A DNA stretch of 50,116 nucleotides from Vulcanimicrobiota bacterium (GTDB lineage Bacteria; Vulcanimicrobiota; Xenobia; Xenobiales; JADMJV01). The DNA lies in contig JAFKGI010000052.1 in assembly GCA_017307785.1 (NCBI GenBank), positions 1 through 50,116 of the forward strand, given 5' to 3'. Position 1 is the stretch's first letter. Every line of letters begins with the position of its first letter. Under the pieces are notes generated by a model. It searched no databases and had not been told where the DNA came from. It was given only the letters and a program-made list of their open reading frames with translations. The position numbers were made by a program, and so were the translations under genes. Positions 32,656-42,185 of this stretch are shown here, piece by piece.

Positions 32656-34455
32656 GTGAGTTTAGAAGCAGGAGACAGACTGGGCGATCGCTATGAGGTG
32701 GTGCGAGCCATCACCAGCGGCGGCATGGGCTCTATCTACGAGGCCCGCGACCTGCAAAACGGCGGCCAACGGGTGGCCATCAAGCAACTGCTCGAACACC
32801 TCATGGAAGGCGAGCAGGCGGCCATGTTCCGCAGCAAGTTCGAAGCCGAAATCGCCTTCCTGCGACGCCTGCAACACCCCGGCATTCCCCGCGCCTACGA
32901 CAGCTTCGTCGTCAACGGCGTCTATTACATGGTGATGGAGTTCATCGTTGGGCGCAACCTGGAACAGGAATTGGAAGAGCGCCTGCAGTTGACCGGCCAA
33001 CCTTTCGGAGTCGACCAGATCATCCGTGACTGCCGCCAGGTGCTGGACATCCTGATTTACCTGCATGGCCAGACTCCCCCTCTGCTGCATCGCGACATCA
33101 AGCCGGCCAATCTGATTCGCGAACATCCCAGCGGACGGATTCGCCTGGTGGATTTCGGCATGGCCCGTCTGCTCAACGAACCCAACGCCACCCAGACGCA
33201 GCTGGGCACCCTGGGTTATTCGCCGCTCGAGCAACTCCAGGGCAAAGCCGAGCAGCGCTCGGACGTCTACGCTCTGGGAGCGTCCCTCCACCACCTGGTC
33301 ACGGGGGTGGTGCCCACCGTTCTGAACATTCCTCCGGTGCACAACCTCAAGCCCGACCTGGACCCGGCTATCGCCGCCATCATTGACCGGGCCTGCTCGT
33401 CGGAGCTCAACATTCGCTTCTCCAGCGCCAAGGAAATGCTGCGAGGACTGGATGAGTTGCGGCCGCACCTGCCGATGATCACGGATTCTCCGTTAAAGTT
33501 ACAGCCGTTGCCGCGGCTGGACGAACCCCCACCCCCGCGCCCCGTCGTGCCGGCCGCTCCCATGGAGCCGGTGCATGATTTTGGGGACGACCTGCCCGCC
33601 GCCCCCCTGGAGATTCCACCGACTCCCCCCCGAGTCGAATCCGAGACGGTCTCGGTGCCCGCCGTGAAGCGCCCTGCCGCTCAATTCTCGCTGGGCCAGC
33701 AACTGGCCGCCATCGCGCTGCTGGCGGCCCTCGCCTTTCTGTTCGGTATGGGAGTGGGCAACAAAAACGAGCCGGTAGCGACGGCCACCCCCAAAGTTTC
33801 TAACACCCCCGTGGAGGCTCCCACAGCGGTGCCCATCTCGGTGGTTACGCCCACGCCCAGACCCACCAGCGTGGCCGTCGCTCCCCCACCACCGCCGAAA
33901 CCCAAAGCGACCCCCAAGCCGGTCGCTCCCAAGCCGCCTCCGCCGCGGCCCCGACCCAAGCCTCCGCCGGAAGAAGAACCCGAGAGCTTTGCTCTGGACA
34001 ACACGCCCAGCTACCCGACCGCCGTGCAAAGCACCAGCGCACGGGAAACCATTGGTCTGCTGGATAAATCCAGTCATTTGGAAATCAATCTGGACACGGA
34101 TTGGAACCCGATTGGCCGGGTGCAAAGTCGCGACTACTTTACGCGGAGCTTTCGCAAGAACACCAACCGCTACGATCTGGAACTGGACGTGAAAGGCTAC
34201 GTCATGGAGTCCACCGCGGCCACCTACCAGCGAAGCTTCCAGGCCGACCACCGCGGCTGGACTCCCATTCAACTGGCTGGAGCCGATCAGGCATACGCGG
34301 ACGGACGAGGTCGTTCCCAGAAGGTGCAGGCGCTGGTGATCCGTGCCGGTCACTACTACTGGTTTTCGCTGCGGGGCAACGGAGCCGGTCTGGCCGAGAA
34401 GTTCCCCGAAGAGCTAAAGACCAGTTGGGACAGCGTCAGCGTGGTGGACCGCTGA
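32656..34455 (+). CDS. Membrane-anchored Ser/Thr protein kinase (PknB-like)
   Basis: A 599-aa kinase. The Gly loop TSGGMGSIYEA (20-30), catalytic Lys in VAIKQLL (43), HRDIKPANL (145-153), DFG (166-168) and GTLGYSPLEQ (184-193) are all intact. One TM helix lies at about 348-367. A Pro-rich stalk (about 375-450) and an extracytoplasmic C-terminal domain (about 455-599, with GRVQSRDYFTRSFRKN) follow. The kinase domain is cytoplasmic and the C-terminus probably senses envelope signals. I choose GTG 32656 because the frame further upstream runs into the terminator; its ribosome-binding site is weak. Confidence 0.92.
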   Translation: MSLEAGDRLGDRYEVVRAITSGGMGSIYEARDLQNGGQRVAIKQLLEHLMEGEQAAMFRSKFEAEIAFLRRLQHPGIPRAYDSFVVNGVYYMVMEFIVGRNLEQELEERLQLTGQPFGVDQIIRDCRQVLDILIYLHGQTPPLLHRDIKPANLIREHPSGRIRLVDFGMARLLNEPNATQTQLGTLGYSPLEQLQGKAEQRSDVYALGASLHHLVTGVVPTVLNIPPVHNLKPDLDPAIAAIIDRACSSELNIRFSSAKEMLRGLDELRPHLPMITDSPLKLQPLPRLDEPPPPRPVVPAAPMEPVHDFGDDLPAAPLEIPPTPPRVESETVSVPAVKRPAAQFSLGQQLAAIALLAALAFLFGMGVGNKNEPVATATPKVSNTPVEAPTAVPISVVTPTPRPTSVAVAPPPPPKPKATPKPVAPKPPPPRPRPKPPPEEEPESFALDNTPSYPTAVQSTSARETIGLLDKSSHLEINLDTDWNPIGRVQSRDYFTRSFRKNTNRYDLELDVKGYVMESTAATYQRSFQADHRGWTPIQLAGADQAYADGRGRSQKVQALVIRAGHYYWFSLRGNGAGLAEKFPEELKTSWDSVSVVDR

Positions 34456-34456
34456 A

Positions 34457-35875
34457 TCAGGCCTTGGCCGTGAGCAACAGTTCCGCCTGACCTAGCCGAA
34501 ACGGCTGATCGGCGCGAATCCGCAGGTGGAACGGCCGGTCGTCGACCATGTAGCGACGCACTCCGTCGGTCACATCGGTAACGCTCCCGCCCGGAGCATC
34601 CGAAAGCTGGAGAATATGGCGCTCGTTCAGCTCCACCCGCAGATTTTCGGCCCCCTCTACCTGGAGGCGCAACATGGCCGCTTCCAGACCGCGGCGACTG
34701 ACGGCACCGGCGGCCCGGCCGTTCAGCTCCCACAATTCGCGAGCCTCTCCGCCAGCTTCGAAGCGAACCTCGTGTCGCACATAGCTTTGCTCACCGCGCT
34801 GGTTCTGCTGCAACTGCGCGCGCACTTCCGCGCCCTTTTCGTTGGCCAGCACCCACATGAGTTTGGTCAGAGCCGCTTCCGGAGTCAGATCGAAACCGCT
34901 GGCCAGTTGGCGCTGCAGAAGCCCTCGGCTGGAGGCGTAGCGGCCCAGGTCCACCCGGCCTTCGCTACACTGGGTCACCACCAGAATCGTCAACCCATCG
35001 CTGACGGCTTGTCCCAAGCAGTCCAGCAAAGCCGGATCCCCGGGCGCATTGCCGGACCCGTAGGCACGCAGCACCAGACCTTTGAGGTCGGGCTGGCGCA
35101 ATAAGGCTCGCAGTTGGGAGGCCTGGATTCCCGGGAAAAGCGTTAAATCCAGAACCTGATCCTGGAGAGCCCGTCCCACGTAGAAAGCCGCATCCGATGC
35201 GGGCATTGGATACACCAGGTCGGTGTGGATGCGGATGCGTTCTCCCAGCGAACCCAGGGCCGGGTAGTTCGGCGAAGCAAAGCCCTGCCAACCCGAGGTG
35301 CTGGCTTTGCGAGCCCGGTTGCCGCGCAGCAACACATTGGCAAAGCAAACCGTCACTTCGGGCACAGTCGGCAGACCGGTCGCTTTGGCACCGGCCACCA
35401 GCAGCGCGTGCAGCAAGTTCTGACGCGCATCCGAACGCAGAGCAAAGATCGGTAACTGCGAGCCGGTCAGCACCACCGGCTTGGCCAGGTTGACGCACAA
35501 GAAAGAGAGGGCCGAAGCGGTATAAGCCAGGGTGTCGGTACCGTGCAAAATCACGAAACCGTCGAAGTCGCCGTAATGGCGCTCCAACATCTGGGCGATC
35601 CACAGCCAGTGCGTAGGCCCCACTTCGGAAGAATCGACGGGAGGAACTTGCCCACCCTCGGGATCGCACAGGCCGAGCATCGTCCAGGCGATCCCCTCCT
35701 CAACACCAAAGTCCTGAATCTCTTCGGCCAGCAGAGCCGCTCCCACGTTGGCCAGGGGAGAAGCGGGATTGGCTTCCTCCAGGCGACGCATGCCCACCGT
35801 GCCACCGACATAGACGATCAGAACGCGGGCGCGCACCCGATCGGCAGCCAGACGCCGGGCATTGTCCCAGCTCAA
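34457..35875 (-). CDS. L-asparaginase-type amidohydrolase with C-terminal extension
   Basis: A 472-aa protein. The first ~330 residues are asparaginase: YVGGTVGM with the nucleophile Thr, HGTDTLAYTASALSF with the second Thr-Asp, and the Lys in LRGNRARKAST before FASPNYPALG. The TGGTI consensus is relaxed to VGGTV. The last ~140 residues are an added domain, rich in Glu, Arg and Leu, that I do not recognise, making the protein longer than the usual ~330 aa. TTG 35873-35875 overlaps the engB stop (TTGA), so translation is coupled. Confidence 0.88.
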   Translation of the reverse strand: MSWDNARRLAADRVRARVLIVYVGGTVGMRRLEEANPASPLANVGAALLAEEIQDFGVEEGIAWTMLGLCDPEGGQVPPVDSSEVGPTHWLWIAQMLERHYGDFDGFVILHGTDTLAYTASALSFLCVNLAKPVVLTGSQLPIFALRSDARQNLLHALLVAGAKATGLPTVPEVTVCFANVLLRGNRARKASTSGWQGFASPNYPALGSLGERIRIHTDLVYPMPASDAAFYVGRALQDQVLDLTLFPGIQASQLRALLRQPDLKGLVLRAYGSGNAPGDPALLDCLGQAVSDGLTILVVTQCSEGRVDLGRYASSRGLLQRQLASGFDLTPEAALTKLMWVLANEKGAEVRAQLQQNQRGEQSYVRHEVRFEAGGEARELWELNGRAAGAVSRRGLEAAMLRLQVEGAENLRVELNERHILQLSDAPGGSVTDVTDGVRRYMVDDRPFHLRIRADQPFRLGQAELLLTAKA

Positions 35876-36468
35876 GGCTCGGGTTCCACCGGTTTCAGAG
35901 CGGTCAGATGGCGCCAGAGTTCATCCCGACCCGTGCCTTTCTCGGCGGACACGGGCAGCACCAGAGATTTATCCAGACGCAGCATTTGAGCCGCACCGGA
36001 CACCGTCTTGGCGATCGCGTTCTTGGAGATCTTGTCGATTTTGGTGAGCACGGCACAGCGACGAATGTCGTGCTGCCACATCCACTCGGCCATCTCGAGA
36101 TCGTTCTCCAGGGGACCGTGACGAGCGTCGATCAGATGCAAAGCGCAAGTTAGATTGGAACGCTCCCGAAGGTAGCGGCGCAACCTTTCTTCCCAGAAGG
36201 CTCGATCGGTCTGGCTGACTTTGGCGTAACCGTAGCCGGGCAAATCCACCAGCACATAGCGATGGTTGACCATGTAAAAATGCATCAGACGGGTCTTGCC
36301 GGGCGTATTGCTGGTGTAGGCCAGCTTCTTCATACCCACCAGCGAGTTGATCAGCGAAGACTTGCCGACGTTAGAGCGACCGATGAAGCCGAACTCGGGC
36401 AGCTCGGGAGCAGGCATCTGGTCCCAATTGTAGGCCGAGTTGAGCAGGAATGCTTTAGATATTTTCAT
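35872..36468 (-). CDS. engB: Ribosome biogenesis GTP-binding protein EngB/YsxC
   Basis: A 198-aa GTPase needed for late 50S ribosome assembly. G1 is GRSNVGKSSL (about 30-39), followed by the TPGKTRLMHF region (G2). G3 is DLPGYGYAK, G4 is TKIDK, and G5 is PVSAEKGTG. Length is normal for the family. It is followed by the asparaginase gene with a 4-nt overlap and is divergent from the zincin-like gene. No good ribosome-binding site precedes the ATG at 36468. Confidence 0.96.
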   Translation of the reverse strand: MKISKAFLLNSAYNWDQMPAPELPEFGFIGRSNVGKSSLINSLVGMKKLAYTSNTPGKTRLMHFYMVNHRYVLVDLPGYGYAKVSQTDRAFWEERLRRYLRERSNLTCALHLIDARHGPLENDLEMAEWMWQHDIRRCAVLTKIDKISKNAIAKTVSGAAQMLRLDKSLVLPVSAEKGTGRDELWRHLTALKPVEPEP

Positions 36469-36530
36469 GAATTAAGGTATAAGCTTTGGACTCCCCTGAA
36501 AGCAAACCTTCCCGGCTAAGGGAAGAACAA

Positions 36531-36959
36531 ATGCGAACCTGGTGGCGGCGACGTCGCCGCAAAGAACTGACGGACGCCCAGTTCGCCCAGATCGAAGGCT
36601 GGGCCGACCGCGCCCGGCAGGCCTTGTCGCAATACGGCAGCCTGGAGGATTGTCTGGAACGGAGCGGCATCCACTGGCAAATCAGTCAGAGCCCCCACGT
36701 CGTGGCCGGGGTGCGCATGCGCGCCCAGCTGGACCTGAACTCCCGCCGATTGACCATCTATGCGGGCGCTCTGGCCGAGCTGCAGACCGAGCAGAGAGGG
36801 CGCAAGCTGGTGGAACGAGTCATCCTCAGCCACGAGGTCTTCCATTTGCTGTGCCCAGACTGTCCCGGCTCGGTCCATGAGGCCGCCGCCCACTGGTTTG
36901 CCGCCGAGGTCACGGGGCTCCAAGAATTTCCTGGAATTTGGGACCTGACGACGGAATAA
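36531..36959 (+). CDS. Zincin-like putative metallopeptidase (ImmA/IrrE-like pattern)
   Basis: A 142-aa protein with HEVFH (the zinc-binding HExxH) in VILSHEVFHLLCPDCPG, and a downstream Glu in VHEAAAHWFAAEVTGL. This order and spacing resemble ImmA/IrrE peptidases, which cleave regulators. The N-terminus is Arg-rich. ATG 36531 is chosen because AAGGGA lies about 7 bases upstream; a TTG at 36486 is also in frame. There is no signal peptide. It is divergent from engB. The family assignment rests on this motif only. Confidence 0.72.
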   Translation: MRTWWRRRRRKELTDAQFAQIEGWADRARQALSQYGSLEDCLERSGIHWQISQSPHVVAGVRMRAQLDLNSRRLTIYAGALAELQTEQRGRKLVERVILSHEVFHLLCPDCPGSVHEAAAHWFAAEVTGLQEFPGIWDLTTE

Positions 36960-37008
36960 AGCGGCAGGCGGACACGACAGACCCCTCAGTTCATTTCTGG
37001 AGGTATCC

Positions 37009-38214
37009 GTGCGTCTGTCTTCGTGGCATCCCTTACTCATTACCAGCGTCGCTTGCGTGGCCAGCTTTCATCTCTACCGCGCCAGCCTGCCGGCCCACGC
37101 CGAGCCGCTCCCGCCCAAGACGCCCCACCTGGTAGCCCGCTCGGAAAAGACCGCCGACCGGTTCGAAGGAGCCCGCATTCAGGTGGCCATCCTGCTGGAC
37201 ACCAGCAACAGCATGGACGGGCTGATCAATCAGGCCAAACGCCAGCTCTGGAACATCGTCAAGGAACTGGGCGAAGCCGAAGTGGACGGCAAGACCCCGC
37301 GTTTCGAGGTCGCCCTCTATGAATACGGTAACGACGGCCTGTCGGTGACCAAGAACTACGTGCGCCAGGTTCTGCCCTTCACCACCGACCTGGACAAAGT
37401 ATCGGAAGAGTTGAATCGCCTGAAAACCAACGGTGGCGAAGAATACTGCGGCGCCGTCATCGAAGATTCGTTGAAGAACCTGGAATGGAGCAAGCGCGAA
37501 GGAGACCTGACGGCCATCTTCATCGCCGGCAATGAGCCCTTTGACCAGGGCACCGTCAGCTTTAAGGAAGCCTGCGCTTCCGCTCGCCAGAAGGGAGTGG
37601 TGGTCAACACCATCTTCTGCGGCAAGAAACTGGAGGGTGAGCGCACCAAGTGGGCCGAGGGAGCAACCGTGGCCGCCGGCCGCTTCTTCTGCATCGACGC
37701 CGACCGCAGCGTGGCCGAAGCTCCTACTCCTTATGACACCAAGCTGGCTCTGCTGAATTCCCAGCTGAACACCACCTACATCGGCTACGGCCTGAGCGCC
37801 CCGGCCGCCCAGGCCCGCCAGGTGGCCGCCGACAGCGCCGCCGGTTCTTCACCCGAAGCCAGTGGCTACGTGGCCTCCCGAGCTCAGGCCAAAGCCACCG
37901 CCAACTACAGCAACGAAGAGTGGGACCTGGTGGACGCCAAGAAAAAAGGCCGCGTCGACATGGAGAAGATCAGCAAAGACGAGCTCCCCGCTGAACTCCG
38001 TGACAAATCAGCCGCCGAGCGCACCGTCTATGTCGAACAGAAAGCGGCCGAGCGGGAGCGCATCCAGGGCGAAATCCGCGAGGAAGGCAAAAAGCGCGAC
38101 GCCTACCTGGCCGAGCAAAAAGCCAAAAACGGCCCGGACACCTCGCTGGAAGGCGCTATCCTGGGAGCCATCCGCGACCAGGCCAAACAACGCGGCTTCA
38201 AGTTCAAAAGCTAA
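37009..38214 (+). CDS. Exported VWA-domain protein
   Basis: A 401-aa protein with a signal peptide (about residues 1-31, ending HAEP) and a von Willebrand factor A domain (about 50-260). Its MIDAS motif is LLDTSNSMDG, with further metal ligands in the NGGEEYCGAVI region and AGNEPF. The last ~140 residues are helical and charged. GGAGG precedes GTG 37009. VWA domains bind proteins through a divalent metal. The partner is unknown, and no AAA-ATPase or other VWA partner gene is adjacent. Confidence 0.9.
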   Translation: MRLSSWHPLLITSVACVASFHLYRASLPAHAEPLPPKTPHLVARSEKTADRFEGARIQVAILLDTSNSMDGLINQAKRQLWNIVKELGEAEVDGKTPRFEVALYEYGNDGLSVTKNYVRQVLPFTTDLDKVSEELNRLKTNGGEEYCGAVIEDSLKNLEWSKREGDLTAIFIAGNEPFDQGTVSFKEACASARQKGVVVNTIFCGKKLEGERTKWAEGATVAAGRFFCIDADRSVAEAPTPYDTKLALLNSQLNTTYIGYGLSAPAAQARQVAADSAAGSSPEASGYVASRAQAKATANYSNEEWDLVDAKKKGRVDMEKISKDELPAELRDKSAAERTVYVEQKAAERERIQGEIREEGKKRDAYLAEQKAKNGPDTSLEGAILGAIRDQAKQRGFKFKS

Positions 38215-38215
38215 A

Positions 38216-38327
38216 GAGGAGAGGGGGAGATCTTGGAGAGCGGGAGAGGGATTGGCTCAGGCGTTTGAGGGGTCCGCGAATGTGGCCGCTCTCCCCCTCT
38301 CTCCCTGACTTCCCCTCTCACCCCTCC
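38216..38327. repeat. Purine/pyrimidine inverted repeat (site 3)
   Basis: The purine arm (38216-38250) contains GAGAGGGGGAGA (38219-38230), matched exactly by its complement in the pyrimidine arm (38290-38301; arm about 38289-38327). AGCGGGAGAGG (38239-38249) recurs at 16111-16121. The pyrimidine arm includes the stop codon of the convergent phospholipase D-fold gene. Confidence 0.65.
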
Positions 38328-40585
38328 AGGGTGACGACTTCACCGCGGGCGAAGGCGTCGATCTTGGCGCGCATGGGGACTTGTTTGAGCATGTTGGCGA
38401 ACTCTTCGGCACCGAAGGAAACTTCGCAGGCTTTGAGGCGGGCGTAGCCCCAGGCCATTCCCTGGCGCTGAAGTTCATCAGCTTTCTCCAGCAGGGCGGG
38501 CGACTCGGCCATCTTCTGCTCGATCAGCTTGGCCGTCTGCACTTCGTAGTTCTGAATCATGTTGAGGACCGTGCGGATGGACTTCTTGCGCGACTGATCC
38601 ATCCCCAGCGAAGTGATGTCCTGGAGAATGGCGGCGGCGCGGGAGTCGAAGGCAATCGATTCGTAGTTCCAGAGCTTCTCGAAACGCTGCATGCCGTCCT
38701 CACGAGCGTCGATGGACTCGGGAGCGGCTTCGTCGAAGTAGACCAGGCCACTCAACTCCCAGTTGTCGCGGACCCCTTTGTTGGAAAGGTTGGTGCTGCC
38801 GACCAGCTCCATTTTGTCGGTGAGAACCTGCTTGGCGTGAATCTTGCGGTCGTGGTCGGCTTCCGCGCGCGTCAGCAGAGACCAGCGCACCGGGATGCCG
38901 GCGTCTTCGAGAGCCAGGTAGCCTTCGTCGTTGGGAGTGCCGCCGAATTGATAGACACCCGCGTCGGCCACCACCCGCACGTCCAGGTTCTTGCCCTGAG
39001 CGGCCAGTTCGTCGCGACGGGCGACCAGCGCCCGGGCCATCGCCTTGGTGATGACGAAGGTGGGCACGTAGCAAAACTTCTCGGCGGTGGAAATCGCCTG
39101 CAGAATCAAGGCTTCCCGCTCTTCCGAGGAAGAACCGACGGCGACCTTTACACCCCCCTGAGCTTTGCCTTCAGGAAGAGTCATGTCTTTGAGGCGCTTG
39201 ACGTTGGTTCGCGAGCCGGTCTTTTCAAAAGCGTCGGTCATCAGCTTGTGGAGCATTTTGCGGCCCTTGAGCTTCAATTCCATCGGCTTGTTCGAGCGAT
39301 ATTGCACGTTGTGCTTGAGCTGGTCCATATCCACCAGCGAAGCCAACTTCAGATTGGCGGCGGCGGCCAGAGTTTCCAGTTGCTCCATGGTGGGCTTGGA
39401 CGGGATACGGGTGCCGGCCGGCGAGGGCCCGGAGATGATATCCAGAGTGGTGGCCAATCCGTGAGGAGTCAGGCCCATCATTCCGTCTTCGAAGTTGGCC
39501 ATGATTTTGCGGCCGTAGACCTGAAGAGGGGTGGAGCCGGCCGAGGTCATCACGTCCGCCTGGAAGCCTTCCACCAGCTTGCGGGCGGCCGGACCTTCGA
39601 TGACGTAACCGGTGTCGAAGTTCTCGCCGGAACCCTCGTTGGCGTTCATGCCGCCGAACAAAACTTTCTCGCCCACCCGTAGCAGCTTGCGATGCATCAA
39701 CTGGGTCACGTTGCCCAGTTCGGCGGCCACCGGGTAGACGGAGACGCCCACGTCTGCTTTGGAAACGTCCAGCAACTGCAGCAGCGCCCGCAGCTTGCGC
39801 GGAGACTCGTCGATGCTGACTTCGTCGGCGTTGGACTGGCGCGGACGGGAAGGGTCGATATTGACCCGCACCTTGCAGCCAGCTTCGGCCGCGTCGGCCA
39901 GGCGACCGACGAAACTGGCGCTGGTCATCTCGAAATACTGCACATCGATTTCCGGAGGATTGCCGGCTTTGGCGGCCACGATGGCTTCGTCGAGCATCTG
40001 CAGTTTGGCTTGCCAGAGCTTTTCCTGGTGCACCGGGGTGACCTGATTGCCGGCGTGGACCAGCTCGCTGGTGCCGTTCTCGAGCTTCTGCATCTGCTCG
40101 ATCAGATGAGTCAGACGATTGGCGGGAGCGGGGTTCCAGGCCAGATAAGCGGCCACAGTGTTGAGCGGGCCGAAGCTGGCTCCGGCCAGGGCGGCGACGG
40201 CGGCGCGACTGGTGGCCTCGGTATAGGCCAGGCTCAGGCCTTTGCTTACGTCCAGATAAGCGTCCAGAGCCTGCATTTTCTTGAACTGAATCGCGGTCGG
40301 CTTGGTCTCGTTCTCCTTGAACTTCTGTTCCATCTGCTTGCGCGCGTTCTGCGCGGCAATGGTGAAATCGCCAACCTGCTCGAGTTCTTCGCGCGAAAGA
40401 TCGCCGTCTTTTTTGTAGTGATCGAGAACGCCGGTCCAGTCGACCTTGTGGCCGCGCAAGCGCAGGGCCTGTCCCTTTTCACAAAGTTGCTCGGCAACTT
40501 CGGTGGTGAGCACTCCCTGCTTACGCAACTCGGCCAGTCTGGTGAGACCGAAGTTGTTGCCGGCGATGCTGGGGCTACTGGACAT
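38318..40585 (-). CDS. Phospholipase D-fold protein
   Basis: A 755-aa protein with two HKD-type active-site motifs. The first is MHRKLLRVGEKVLFGGMN (about residues 298-315), where the usual Asp is Gly. The second is canonical: HAKQVLTDKMELVGSTNLS. The family transfers phosphatidyl groups, hydrolyses phospholipids, or acts as a nuclease. No signal peptide or TM segment is visible, so it is cytoplasmic or exported by another route. The N-terminal ~170 residues are helical and of unknown function. It is far longer than typical bacterial PLDs, and the ribosome-binding site is weak. Confidence 0.85.
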   Translation of the reverse strand: MSSSPSIAGNNFGLTRLAELRKQGVLTTEVAEQLCEKGQALRLRGHKVDWTGVLDHYKKDGDLSREELEQVGDFTIAAQNARKQMEQKFKENETKPTAIQFKKMQALDAYLDVSKGLSLAYTEATSRAAVAALAGASFGPLNTVAAYLAWNPAPANRLTHLIEQMQKLENGTSELVHAGNQVTPVHQEKLWQAKLQMLDEAIVAAKAGNPPEIDVQYFEMTSASFVGRLADAAEAGCKVRVNIDPSRPRQSNADEVSIDESPRKLRALLQLLDVSKADVGVSVYPVAAELGNVTQLMHRKLLRVGEKVLFGGMNANEGSGENFDTGYVIEGPAARKLVEGFQADVMTSAGSTPLQVYGRKIMANFEDGMMGLTPHGLATTLDIISGPSPAGTRIPSKPTMEQLETLAAAANLKLASLVDMDQLKHNVQYRSNKPMELKLKGRKMLHKLMTDAFEKTGSRTNVKRLKDMTLPEGKAQGGVKVAVGSSSEEREALILQAISTAEKFCYVPTFVITKAMARALVARRDELAAQGKNLDVRVVADAGVYQFGGTPNDEGYLALEDAGIPVRWSLLTRAEADHDRKIHAKQVLTDKMELVGSTNLSNKGVRDNWELSGLVYFDEAAPESIDAREDGMQRFEKLWNYESIAFDSRAAAILQDITSLGMDQSRKKSIRTVLNMIQNYEVQTAKLIEQKMAESPALLEKADELQRQGMAWGYARLKACEVSFGAEEFANMLKQVPMRAKIDAFARGEVVTLEG

Positions 40586-40647
40586 ACATCAAATCTAGCC
40601 TACTCCGTGAAAAGAACTCTGAAAAACTTTTGCCAATCGTGAACAAA

Positions 40648-41577
40648 TTAGTTCGGAAAACGAAAAACCGCGGTCTTTTCAGCCAGCTCCCAGTGGCAGA
40701 AGGCATCTCCGTCCGAAACCAGGCCCTTGCCGGCGTCGGCGAAGCGCAGCGTCGAGACCAGAAAGGCCGAGGCCGCCTCGACCGTACCAAAATCCTTGAC
40801 CTTGGTTTCGCTGCGGGGAGCCAGACGGCCCTCGGGAGCGCCGCTGGCGGTGTCCCACAGTTGCACTCCGCGAGCGTCGCCGGTGGCGATGGTCCCGCCA
40901 CCCGGACTCACGGCCACGCTGACCGACATAAAGGGAATCGGGAATTCTCGGGTAGGCAAGTCTTCGCCGACGCGGAGCAGCACAAACTGATGCAACAGCG
41001 GACTGCGAACCGTGTTGATGGCGGCGGCGATGCGCTTGCCGTCGGGATGAAAAGCCACGGCCATGAACTCGTCACGCGTATCCCAGCGATGGTCGATAGT
41101 GCCGTTTTCGGCGTTGAGCACCAGCAGACTGGCGCCGCCCATGGCCGTCCAGAGAACCTGCGAACCGTTGCAGTCGAACAAAGCCGGATGATCGAAGCCG
41201 CGCTGTTCCGCCTGCCAGGCCTGGCTAGCGGCCTTCCAGTCCCAGGCGACGACTTTACCGGGCTGTCCGAGTAACAACAGCCGGCCATCCGGAGTAAAGC
41301 GCAGACCGCTGACTTTGCCTTCAAAAGAGCCCAGCAGTTGAGCGTCCAGAGCGTCCCAAACCTCGACCCGGTCGCTGTCTCCAGCCACCGCCACGATGCG
41401 GCCTTCGGGGTGCAGAGTCAGAGCCGTGACGGTACCGACTTTCCCCCGGAAGCGACCCTTCTCGGCCTGCTCGACCCAGTCCACGATAACCACTTCCTGA
41501 GGCGTCACGGTTCGAGCCACCAACGGCAGCTCCCGATGCAAAAAGCTCAACGCATAGGAACGATTCTGGGTCTTCAT
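40648..41577 (-). CDS. WD40-like beta-propeller protein 1
   Basis: A 309-aa protein with repeated blades ending in W-D or similar: VTALTLHPEGRIVAVAGDSDRVEVWD, then MAVAFHPDGKRIAAA and VAVSPGGGTIATGDARGVQLWD. (The first motif is shown in part: HPEGRIVAVAGDS.) There is no signal peptide. GAGGAGG precedes ATG 41577, 9 bases after an exported protein gene, so the two are an operon. Such propellers are protein-binding scaffolds. Its ligand is unknown. Confidence 0.85.
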   Translation of the reverse strand: MKTQNRSYALSFLHRELPLVARTVTPQEVVIVDWVEQAEKGRFRGKVGTVTALTLHPEGRIVAVAGDSDRVEVWDALDAQLLGSFEGKVSGLRFTPDGRLLLLGQPGKVVAWDWKAASQAWQAEQRGFDHPALFDCNGSQVLWTAMGGASLLVLNAENGTIDHRWDTRDEFMAVAFHPDGKRIAAAINTVRSPLLHQFVLLRVGEDLPTREFPIPFMSVSVAVSPGGGTIATGDARGVQLWDTASGAPEGRLAPRSETKVKDFGTVEAASAFLVSTLRFADAGKGLVSDGDAFCHWELAEKTAVFRFPN

Positions 41578-41586
41578 AAGGCCTCC

Positions 41587-42075
41587 TCAGGGATGGGTAA
41601 CGGAATTGACGGTGCCCGTCATTAGCGGACCCCAGTCTTTCTCCCGTTCTTTGGGATAAAACATTTGCAGGCACAGGTAATCCTGACCCTTCGAAACGGC
41701 CGCGGAGACGATCACGAACAAAATATTCTGCTCGGACATCCGCTCGCTCTCCATGAAACGGCCCAACAGCCCGCTCTTCAGTTTCTTACTGAAGTCGCTC
41801 TTGGTCTTCAGGCCTTCCTGGTCGTAGGCTTTCTGCTGCCCCAGAATCCAGCTCTTGAAGTTCTTCTCGCCCTTCATTCCCTGCACGCTGAAGTGAACGA
41901 AGCCTTGTTTGCCCTGGACGTCGAGAATGCCGGAACTCTGCTCTTCCACCTGAAAGTCGGCGGGAAAGGTGATCGACATGCCATTGCTGTGTTTGTAGGT
42001 ATTTCCCTGATGAGACCAATCTTTGCACCAGGCCGGCAGGGCCAGCACCCACAAGAGGAGTAGCAATTTCCGCAT
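41587..42075 (-). CDS. Small exported protein, PsbP-like pattern
   Basis: A 162-aa protein with a signal peptide (about residues 1-17, ending AWC-KDW). The mature part has a pattern (MSITFPADFQVEEQSSGI, FVHFSVQGM, LFVIVSAAVSKGQDY) similar to PsbP/DUF1795-type domains, which is a weak fold-level likeness. The Cys at residue 17 could be a lipobox, though LPAWC is atypical. It is followed by WD40-like protein 1 in the same operon. Confidence 0.7.
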   Translation of the reverse strand: MRKLLLLLWVLALPAWCKDWSHQGNTYKHSNGMSITFPADFQVEEQSSGILDVQGKQGFVHFSVQGMKGEKNFKSWILGQQKAYDQEGLKTKSDFSKKLKSGLLGRFMESERMSEQNILFVIVSAAVSKGQDYLCLQMFYPKEREKDWGPLMTGTVNSVTHP

Positions 42076-42161
42076 AACCGGCGAAGTTTGCCTCTCAGAG
42101 TCAAATCCCTTCGCGGTTAAGCGTGATCCAAAGGGGGTCTGTCACGGCCCCTGGAGAAGAC

Positions 42162-42185
42162 ATGAACCTTGAACGAAGAGCCTGA
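42162..42185 (+). other. Seven-codon upstream ORF overlapping the kinase start
   Basis: GGAGAAG (42153-42159) is well placed for ATG 42162, which opens a 7-codon ORF ending at TGA 42183. The large kinase frame starts at TTG 42169, +1 relative to it and about 9 bases after the same site. Either the mini-ORF is accidental or it modulates kinase translation. Confidence 0.35.
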
